Below are positions 31,121 to 36,987 of a stretch of 36,987 nt of DNA, piece after piece. The stretch spans positions 1 through 36,987 of the forward strand of contig JBMNTP010000019.1 in NCBI GenBank assembly GCA_050945795.1, given 5' to 3'. The stretch comes from JBMNTP01 sp050945795. GTDB lineage: Bacteria > Bacillota > Clostridia > Christensenellales > MGBC116941. Made by a program: the position numbers and the translations under genes. Under the pieces are notes generated by a model, which saw only the letters and a list, made by a program, of their open reading frames with translations, made no database searches and had not been told where the DNA came from. Positions within the stretch are counted from its first letter, which is position 1. Each line of letters starts with the position of its first letter.

Positions 31121-32224
31121 ATGAAATTCTCCATTGATAAAGAATCGTTGATATCAGCTATAAGTATTGTGCAAAAGGCTATGGGAACCCGCTCTACTAT
31201 GCCGGTGCTTGAGGGCATATATATAGAGGCGGAAAACGGCAGGCTTTCACTTAAATGCACCGATATGGCGTTGCTTATAGAAAGCAGCGTTGAGGCGGAG
31301 GTTGAGGAAAACGGCGTTGTAGTGTTGCCGGGGCGTATATTCTCGGAGATAATAAGAAAGCTGCCGTCCGGAAAGGTCAGCGTTTTAAGCGCCGGAGACA
31401 TGTCTGTTAAAATAAAAAGCGGCATGTCAAGAACAACCCTTCAATGCATGAATGTAAGGGAATTTCCCGAAATGCCGGAGATAGAGAAAAAAAGCGGCTT
31501 GGTTATGGAGCAAAAGATTATTCGCGATATGATAAGGCAGACAATTTTTGCCACTGCTTCCGATGAAACAAAGCCTATACTCACCGGTACACTTATTGAG
31601 ATGGAAGGCGGCTGCGTCAATTTTGTAGCGCTTGACGGATACAGGCTGGCTTTTAGAAGCTCTAAAGCCGATGGCGGCGATGTAAGCGTTAATTGCGTGG
31701 TGCCGGCGAAGTCTATGGGTGAGATAGCCAAAACGCTGGGAGAAGAAGGCGAGGCGGCTATAACAATAGGCACTAATCATATATTGATAGACGCTGGAAA
31801 GACTAAAATAATATCAAGGCTGCTAGATGGTGAATTTATAAAATACCGGCAGATAATGCCGCAGGATTACCAGACAAGGGTTAAAATAGCGCGGGCGGAG
31901 TTTGCCGAAGCTATGGACAGGGCATCCCTTATGGCGAGGGAAGGCAAAAATAACCTTGTAAAACTAAGCATTGATGAAGATAAAATGGTTATTACCTCAA
32001 ATAGTGAAATAGGCGACGCTTATGAAGAGGTAGATATATGGATAGAGGGCAAGCCGCTTGAAATAGCCTTTAACTCCAAATATTTTTCAGATGTTTTAAA
32101 GGCGCTTGAAGATGAAACGGTTTACCTTGATTTTAACTCAAACGTAAGCCCCTGTGTATTAAGGCCGGTAGAAGGCTCGGCTTTCCAATACCTTATACTT
32201 CCTGTAAGAATATATGCGGGCTGA
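31121..32224 (+). CDS. dnaN: DNA polymerase III beta subunit (sliding clamp)
   Basis: A 367-residue protein with three repeated clamp folds. The N-terminus reads MKFSIDKESLISAISIVQKAM, followed by LEGIYIEAENGRLSLKCTDM. The middle has KPILTGTLIEMEGG and LDGYRLAFRSS. The C-terminus FQYLILPVRIYAG contains the usual peptide-binding-pocket ending. GAGGGG lies before the ATG. Dimer rings hold the polymerase and other enzymes on DNA. It lies 44 bases upstream of recF. Confidence 0.97.
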   Translation: MKFSIDKESLISAISIVQKAMGTRSTMPVLEGIYIEAENGRLSLKCTDMALLIESSVEAEVEENGVVVLPGRIFSEIIRKLPSGKVSVLSAGDMSVKIKSGMSRTTLQCMNVREFPEMPEIEKKSGLVMEQKIIRDMIRQTIFATASDETKPILTGTLIEMEGGCVNFVALDGYRLAFRSSKADGGDVSVNCVVPAKSMGEIAKTLGEEGEAAITIGTNHILIDAGKTKIISRLLDGEFIKYRQIMPQDYQTRVKIARAEFAEAMDRASLMAREGKNNLVKLSIDEDKMVITSNSEIGDAYEEVDIWIEGKPLEIAFNSKYFSDVLKALEDETVYLDFNSNVSPCVLRPVEGSAFQYLILPVRIYAG

Positions 32225-32268
32225 AAAAGACAGCGGCTTAATGTGGCCGCTTTAAATGGCGGGAATGA

Positions 32269-33360
32269 ATGAGGATTTTGTCTGTAAGGCTGTGGCAGTT
32301 TAGGAATTATGAGAGGCTAAGCCTTGAAGCCGCAAAAATAAATATAATAGAGGGAGACAATGCGCAGGGAAAAACCAACCTTTTAGAAGCGGTTTTCATG
32401 TGCTGTGCCGGCAGGTCGCATAGAACGGCAAGAGACAGGGACCTTATAATGAACGGCAGGCAGGAAGCGCTTATAAGAGTTGATTATGAAAGAAACGGCA
32501 TACATAGGATTGATATAAAACTCAGCGCGGCGTCTAAAAAAAGAATATCGGAAGATGGCAACGCGCTTAGAAAAATAGGCGAGCTTATGGGGCGCATAAA
32601 TTGCGTTATGTTTGCGCCAGAGGATCTTGGGCTTATAAAAAATGGTCCGTCGGTAAGGCGCAGGTATATGGATATAGCGCTCTCGCAGGTAAGCCCCGGA
32701 TATTTTTACGCTTTGCAATCCTACGGCAGAGCGCTTATACAAAGAAATCTGCTTTTAAAAGGCATATGCTACGGCAAATGCGATCAAGAAACGCTACCGG
32801 CCTGGGATGAACAGCTTGCCGTTTCCGGAGATGCTATTATAAAAGAGCGCAGAGCTTTTGTTGAAAACATAAGCGATATGGCAAGCGAAATACATAACGC
32901 TATTTCAGGCGGCGAGAAGCTCGAAATAAGCTATGTATGCGGTACGGGAGAAGCCGAAACGGCAGAGGCTCTTATACAGAGCAGAAGAACGGATATAATG
33001 CGCGGCGCTACAATGCGAGGTGCGCACAGAGACGATTTAAAAATACTTATAAACGGCATGGACAGCAGAGTATTCGCTTCGCAAGGGCAGCAGCGTACCG
33101 CGGCGCTGTCTTTAAAACTGGCGGAACTTGAATATATAAAGCTTATAACCGGTAACACGCCTATTCTCCTGCTTGATGACGTTATGTCGGAGCTGGACTC
33201 AAAAAGAAGAACGGCGCTAAAAAGCAGGTTTGGCGGCGCTCAGGTTTTTCTAACCGGAACAGGCGCAGATATGAATGCCGAAGAATTTTTAGCCGGGGCA
33301 AAAAGGTTTTTAGTTAAAAGCGGAAGCATAATACCGGCGGAGCGGCATGGCAAAGTATGA
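32269..33360 (+). CDS. recF: Recombination protein RecF
   Basis: A 363-residue SMC-like ATPase that helps load RecA at gaps. It has Walker A GDNAQGKTNLLEA (about 34-46), the signature SQGQQRTAALSLKLAE (about 270-285) and Walker B ILLLDDVMSELD. GCGGGA precedes the start. The stop overlaps an in-frame ATG of the next gene (ATGA), although that gene's better start is 36 bases on. The small S4-domain gene often found before recF is absent. Confidence 0.96.
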   Translation: MRILSVRLWQFRNYERLSLEAAKINIIEGDNAQGKTNLLEAVFMCCAGRSHRTARDRDLIMNGRQEALIRVDYERNGIHRIDIKLSAASKKRISEDGNALRKIGELMGRINCVMFAPEDLGLIKNGPSVRRRYMDIALSQVSPGYFYALQSYGRALIQRNLLLKGICYGKCDQETLPAWDEQLAVSGDAIIKERRAFVENISDMASEIHNAISGGEKLEISYVCGTGEAETAEALIQSRRTDIMRGATMRGAHRDDLKILINGMDSRVFASQGQQRTAALSLKLAELEYIKLITGNTPILLLDDVMSELDSKRRTALKSRFGGAQVFLTGTGADMNAEEFLAGAKRFLVKSGSIIPAERHGKV

Positions 33361-33392
33361 AGAAAGTAATTCATTCAGAAAGGGGCTATGTT

Positions 33393-34244
33393 ATGAGTAT
33401 ACCTTTTAAGGCGGCATTAGAAGGCAAGACGGCAGTTGTTACGGGAGGTGCCGGCGTGCTTTGCAGCGGATTCGCCAAAGCGCTGGCAGAGTGCGGCGCA
33501 AAGGTAGCGGTGCTTAACAGAACGTTGGAGCGGGGCGAAAAGGTGGCGCAAGAGATAAGGAGCGGCGGGGGGCAGGCAATAGCTGTGCAATGCGATGTGC
33601 TTAGCAGAGAAAGCGTTGAGGCGGCGTACCAAAAAGTATTGGCCGCTTACGGCAAATGCGACATACTTATAAACGGCGCTGGGGGAAACGACGCCGAGGC
33701 TACAACGCAGGATGAATTTTTTAATGCGGACGAGGCGCTAAGCGGCGGGATAAAAAGCTTTTTTGACCTTGAGGAAAAGGGTATCGAAAGGGTTATGGGC
33801 TTAAACTTTACCGGCGTATTTAGAACTACGCAGCAATTCGCTAAAGACATGATAGGACGGCCCGGCGGCGTTATTATTAATATAAGCTCTATGAACGCTT
33901 ATACGCCGCTTACAAAAATACCCGCATATTCAGGTGCTAAGGCGGCAGTTTCAAACTTCACGCAATGGCTGGCGGTGTATTTCGCTAAGGCCGGCATAAG
34001 AGTAAACGCAATAGCGCCGGGATTTTTTAGTACTAGCCAGAACGCCAAATTGCTTTGGAATAGTGACGGTTCACCGACTAAAAGAGCCGAGAAAATACTT
34101 AACAATACACCTACAGGCCGGTTCGGAGTGCCTGATGATTTGACGGGAACGCTGCTGTATCTGGTAGATAATGCTTGCTCCGGCTTTGTAACCGGCGTTG
34201 TAATACCGGTTGACGGCGGCTTTAGCGCTTATTCGGGGGTATAA
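33393..34244 (+). CDS. SDR-family oxidoreductase, D-mannonate oxidoreductase-like
   Basis: A 283-residue NAD(P)-dependent short-chain dehydrogenase. The cofactor motif is TGGAGVLCSGFA (about 18-29), with NGAGG, and the catalytic set is Ser (NISSMNAYTPL), Tyr-x3-Lys (YSGAKAA) and an upstream Asn. Its sequence pattern, including IPAYSGAKAAVSNFTQWLA, NAIAPGFF and VIPVDGGFSAYSGV, resembles clostridial SDRs annotated as mannonate/fructuronate oxidoreductases. The substrate is thus a guess. I prefer the ATG at 33393 (AAAGGGG seven bases upstream; family-like MSIPF start) over the ATG at 33357 overlapping recF. Confidence 0.85.
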   Translation: MSIPFKAALEGKTAVVTGGAGVLCSGFAKALAECGAKVAVLNRTLERGEKVAQEIRSGGGQAIAVQCDVLSRESVEAAYQKVLAAYGKCDILINGAGGNDAEATTQDEFFNADEALSGGIKSFFDLEEKGIERVMGLNFTGVFRTTQQFAKDMIGRPGGVIINISSMNAYTPLTKIPAYSGAKAAVSNFTQWLAVYFAKAGIRVNAIAPGFFSTSQNAKLLWNSDGSPTKRAEKILNNTPTGRFGVPDDLTGTLLYLVDNACSGFVTGVVIPVDGGFSAYSGV

Positions 34245-34251
34245 AAACTGT

Positions 34252-34635
34252 ATGATGAACGGCGGCTTTTTCATGGGAGGGTTTCCGATAGTATTTAACA
34301 TATTATTTATTGTTGTAGTGGGATTTATTATCTTTGCTGTTATACGCAGCGCTTCACAATGGAGCAAAAACAACAAATCGCCTGTACTATCTGTAGCGGC
34401 AAAGCTGGTATCTAAAAGAACGGCTGTTTCGCATCATCACCACAATACCGGCGACGCGCACGGCACCATGCACATGAGCACATCAACAAGCTATTACGCG
34501 ACGTTTGAAGTTGAAAGCGGAGATAGGATGGAATTTAGAGTAAAAGCAGGCGAGTATGGTATGTTAGCGGAAGGCGACATGGGAAAGCTGACTTTTCAAG
34601 GCACGCGCTATATAGGCTTTGAACGCCGAAAATAA
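34252..34635 (+). CDS. DUF2500 single-pass membrane protein
   Basis: A 127-residue protein. One membrane helix (about residues 10-32) is followed by a soluble domain resembling DUF2500: SPVLSVAAKLVSKRTAV, then a histidine run HHHH near residue 62, TSTSYYATFEVESGDRMEF, and GDMGKLTFQGTRYIGFER. The function is unknown. The histidine run could bind metal but is not proof. The ATG at 34252 follows the SDR stop by seven bases, so it is co-transcribed; the GGGGG ribosome site lies at the end of the SDR gene. Confidence 0.8.
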   Translation: MMNGGFFMGGFPIVFNILFIVVVGFIIFAVIRSASQWSKNNKSPVLSVAAKLVSKRTAVSHHHHNTGDAHGTMHMSTSTSYYATFEVESGDRMEFRVKAGEYGMLAEGDMGKLTFQGTRYIGFERRK

Positions 34636-34681
34636 ACTGTTGAGTTTTTAAATCAAGCAGATTACACGCCTTAGCGTTGTT

Positions 34682-34734
34682 ACTTTTACGTCAAAATAAG
34701 GAGCCGCCGCACGGCGGCTTTTTGACGTAAAAGT
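34682..34734 (+). terminator. Terminator nested in a larger perfect inverted repeat
   Basis: An inner stem GCCGCC/GGCGGC (34703-34718) with a T-run is enclosed by 15-base perfect arms ACTTTTACGTCAAAA (34682-34696) and TTTTGACGTAAAAGT (34720-34734). It separates the recF-SDR-DUF2500 genes from remB-gyrB. Confidence 0.8.
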
Positions 34735-34813
34735 CGGCTTTTGGAATTAATGTTGAGCTATAAAAAAATAAGGCGAAAAACCGCTGTAATTACCAGATAT
34801 AGCAGCTAAATCT

Positions 34814-34842
34814 TTGATTGATTGAGAAAAAAATGATATAAT
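34814..34842 (+). promoter_or_regulatory. remB-gyrB promoter
   Basis: TTGATT (34814-34819), a 17-base spacer and TATAAT (34837-34842) preceded by TGA as an extended -10. Confidence 0.78.
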
Positions 34843-34891
34843 TAATAAGGTTAGGGACATAGTCAATTTTACTTGCAAGGAGAGGGTCTGT

Positions 34892-35128
34892 ATGCTGCAT
34901 ATTGGCGGGGATATTATAATACCTGCGCGCCGCATTATAGCGATTATGAGCGCGTCGGCGTCCTCAGCGGAGAGCCTTAAAACAGGACATAAAAAAGAAA
35001 CAATCGGCACAAAGACCAAAAGCATAATAATAACCGAGGATCGTGGCGAAAAAAAGGTATATTTTTCTCCTATTTCCACTCTTACACTGGAAAAACGCTG
35101 CGGATTTGTAAAAAATATAGGGTTTTAG
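34892..35128 (+). CDS. remB: RemB-type extracellular matrix regulator (DUF370)
   Basis: A 78-residue protein resembling RemB/YaaB: MLHIGGDIIIPARRIIAIM, then a variable loop, KSIIITED, VYFSPISTLTLEKR. RemB relatives bind DNA near biofilm-matrix genes in Bacillus, and the gene lies between recF and gyrB there too. AAGGAGAGG precedes the ATG, and a promoter lies 50 bases upstream. It is 40 bases ahead of gyrB in the same transcript. Confidence 0.85.
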   Translation: MLHIGGDIIIPARRIIAIMSASASSAESLKTGHKKETIGTKTKSIIITEDRGEKKVYFSPISTLTLEKRCGFVKNIGF

Positions 35129-35168
35129 TTAATAATCAATTTATATATAAAACATGGAAGGAAACGTA

Positions 35169-36987
35169 ATGGATATTGCAACGCATAACGAATATGGCGC
35201 TTCCCAGATACAGGTTCTTGAAGGACTTGAAGCGGTAAGGAAGCGCCCGAGCATGTATATAGGCTCAACAGACGCTAAAGGCCTCCATCACCTCGTTTAC
35301 GAAGTTGTTGATAACAGCATCGACGAGGCGCTGGCCGGATTTTGCGATACTATTGAAGTTGTTATTGGAGCCGACAATACCATAACTGTAAGCGACAACG
35401 GCAGGGGAATACCCGTTGATATACACCCAAAGGTCGGCAAGCCGGCGCTTGAGGTGGCTCTTACAATGCTGCACGCCGGAGGAAAGTTTGGCGGCGAAGG
35501 ATATAAGATGTCGGGCGGGCTGCACGGCGTCGGCGTATCCGTTGTTAACGCGCTGGCAACGCATCTTGAAGCGTATGTCTGCCGTGACGGCAAAAAGTAT
35601 ATGCAGAAGTTTTCAAGAGGGCATGCCATCACAGAGCTTGAAATAATAGGCGAAAGCGAAACAACCGGCACAACTATATCATACCTTGCCGACGATACAA
35701 TATTTGAAACTACAGAATATCAGTTTGATACTCTTAAGCTGCGCCTTCGCGAGCTGGCTTTCCTTAACAAAGGCTTAAATATATTGTTAAGGGATGAGCG
35801 CAATGATATTATGAAGTCCTTTTGCTATGAGGGCGGCATAACTTCATTCGTGCAGTTTTTGAACAAAAATAAAGAAGTAATACAAAAAGACCCTATTTAC
35901 ATATATACCGAAAAAGATTCCTCAAACGTTGAGATAGCCATGCAATACAACGACTCATACGTTGAAAATCTTTATACCTTCGCAAACAATATACCAACGC
36001 ATGAGGGCGGTACGCATTTACAGGGTTTTAAAAGTGCGCTTACAAGAATTACAAACGAATACGCGAGAAAGCATGGTCTGCTTAAAAGCGCCGACCAAAA
36101 TCTTTCGGGCGAGGACATACGCGAAGGGCTAACCGCCATTATAAGCGTTAAGCTTTTCAATCCTCAGTTTGAGGGCCAAACCAAAACAAAGCTTGGAAAT
36201 AGCGACATACGTCCGCTTGTTGAAACGGCTATAAGCGAAGGACTGGCGGCTTATCTTGAGGAAAATCCCGGTGTTGCCCGAATAGTAATAGAAAAATGCC
36301 TTACCGCTGCCCGCGCCAGGGAAGCGGCAAGGAAGGCGAGAGATCTTACCCGCCGCAAAAATGTGCTGGAAACAACGTCGCTGCCCGGCAAGCTTGCTGA
36401 TTGCAGCGAAAGGGATCCTGCGCTTTGTGAAATATATATAGTCGAGGGAGACAGCGCGGGGGGCAGCGCCAAACAGGGCCGAGACAGGCGGTTTCAGGCC
36501 ATATTGCCGCTTAGAGGCAAGATATTAAACGTTGAAAAGACGCGGCTTGACAGAATACTCGCCAACAATGAAATAAAAGCCATGGTTACGGCTTTTGGCG
36601 CTGGCATAGGAGAGGAGTTTGACGCGTCTAAGCTTAGGTATCACAGAATAATATGCATGACTGACGCCGACGTTGACGGCAGCCATATAAGAATACTGCT
36701 GCTGACCTTCTTCTACAGATACATGAGGCCGCTTCTTGAAAATGGCCATGTTTATATAGCGCAGCCGCCGCTTTATAAAATTACCAAAAACAAAGTCGAC
36801 AGGTACGCATACAGCGATCAGGAGCTGGAAGTCGTACTTAACGAGGTGGGTAGAGGGGATCCGAAGCCGGCAATTCAGCGCTTTAAGGGATTAGGAGAGA
36901 TGAACGCAGAGCATCTTTGGGAAACGACAATGAATCCTGAAACCCGTACGCTGCTTCAGGTTTCATTGACTGACGCCATTGCGGCAG
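35169..36987 (+). CDS. gyrB: DNA gyrase subunit B (cut by window end)
   Basis: The first 606 codons of gyrB, with no stop in the window; the usual length is about 640. The ATP-binding GHKL domain has VVDNSIDEALAG and GGLHGVGVSVVNALA. The transducer domain follows. The TOPRIM domain has EGDSAGGSAKQGRDR (E426) and DADVDGSHI (D499, D501). The tail shows RFKGLGEMNAEHLWETTMNP. Gyrase introduces negative supercoils. AAGGAA lies about eight bases before the ATG at 35169; an in-frame ATG at 35154 has no ribosome site. Confidence 0.97.
   Translation, partial: MDIATHNEYGASQIQVLEGLEAVRKRPSMYIGSTDAKGLHHLVYEVVDNSIDEALAGFCDTIEVVIGADNTITVSDNGRGIPVDIHPKVGKPALEVALTMLHAGGKFGGEGYKMSGGLHGVGVSVVNALATHLEAYVCRDGKKYMQKFSRGHAITELEIIGESETTGTTISYLADDTIFETTEYQFDTLKLRLRELAFLNKGLNILLRDERNDIMKSFCYEGGITSFVQFLNKNKEVIQKDPIYIYTEKDSSNVEIAMQYNDSYVENLYTFANNIPTHEGGTHLQGFKSALTRITNEYARKHGLLKSADQNLSGEDIREGLTAIISVKLFNPQFEGQTKTKLGNSDIRPLVETAISEGLAAYLEENPGVARIVIEKCLTAARAREAARKARDLTRRKNVLETTSLPGKLADCSERDPALCEIYIVEGDSAGGSAKQGRDRRFQAILPLRGKILNVEKTRLDRILANNEIKAMVTAFGAGIGEEFDASKLRYHRIICMTDADVDGSHIRILLLTFFYRYMRPLLENGHVYIAQPPLYKITKNKVDRYAYSDQELEVVLNEVGRGDPKPAIQRFKGLGEMNAEHLWETTMNPETRTLLQVSLTDAIAA

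Noticed and set aside
31462..31473. ATTTCCCGAAAT resembling half of a Noc-binding site
   Set aside because: It lacks the central GG of the Bacillus Noc consensus and lies inside dnaN, so it may be only codon composition.

Overview
The window comes from the replication-origin region of an endospore-forming, Gram-positive anaerobe. The Bacillota/Clostridia assignment is an inference. It rests on the order rpmH-rnpA-yidD-yidC-jag-mnmE-mnmG-rsmG-noc-parA-parB facing dnaA-dnaN-recF-remB-gyrB, on Noc and RemB, on two CotF-type spore coat genes, on a DnaA-trio origin, and on redox genes typical of anaerobes. The species cannot be named from the sequence.

Region by region. (1) 1-302: two imperfect tandem copies of a ~123-base unit, each with terminator-like hairpins. 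(2) 303-5119: a redox/metal block with two Crp/Fnr regulators, a polyferredoxin membrane protein, a short protein resembling iron-sulfur repair (RIC) proteins, a P1B-type metal ATPase with CPG instead of CPC, and a detached HMA metal chaperone. A near-perfect FNR-type box lies in the divergent promoter region of this block. (3) 5422-9259: a lone AT-rich DUF1989 protein, an Fe-S flavoprotein of the 2-enoate/2,4-dienoyl-CoA reductase type, a DUF2798 membrane protein and an alkyltransferase-like protein. (4) 9406-13367: metF, a separate methionine synthase reactivation domain, and a metH lacking that domain. (5) 13498-14936: two small spore coat genes, then a suspected insertion scar holding a Cys-rich small protein and a frameshifted phage scaffold remnant, bounded by a 13-base direct repeat. 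(6) 14955-20157: CCA-adding enzyme, dapF, a diacylglycerol-kinase-type lipid kinase, a membrane-anchored DUF5711 protein and a CvpA-family protein.

(7) 20165-29242, minus strand: two parS-like sites, then parB, parA, noc, rsmG, mnmG, mnmE, jag, yidC, yidD, rnpA and rpmH. Intrinsic terminators sit in several of the short gaps in this run. (8) 29243-31120: a bipartite oriC flanking dnaA, with DnaA boxes on both sides and, before dnaN, tandem boxes followed by five CTA trios and an AT-rich stretch. (9) 31121-36987, plus strand: dnaN, recF, an SDR dehydrogenase, a DUF2500 protein, remB and gyrB (cut by the window end). The usual small S4-domain gene (yaaA) between dnaN and recF is absent.

How the genes work together: DnaA, DnaN, RecF, GyrB, ParAB, parS and Noc serve initiation, segregation and protection of the chromosome. 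RnpA, MnmE, MnmG, RsmG and the CCA enzyme mature RNA, and YidC, YidD and Jag handle membrane insertion and RNA binding. MetF and the split MetH form the one-carbon route to methionine. No complete unknown multi-gene defence or mobile system was found. The best candidates for a second look are the FNR-box redox/metal block, the CPG ATPase, the lone DUF1989 gene, the scar at 14.1-14.9 kb, and the terminators placed just upstream of housekeeping genes.
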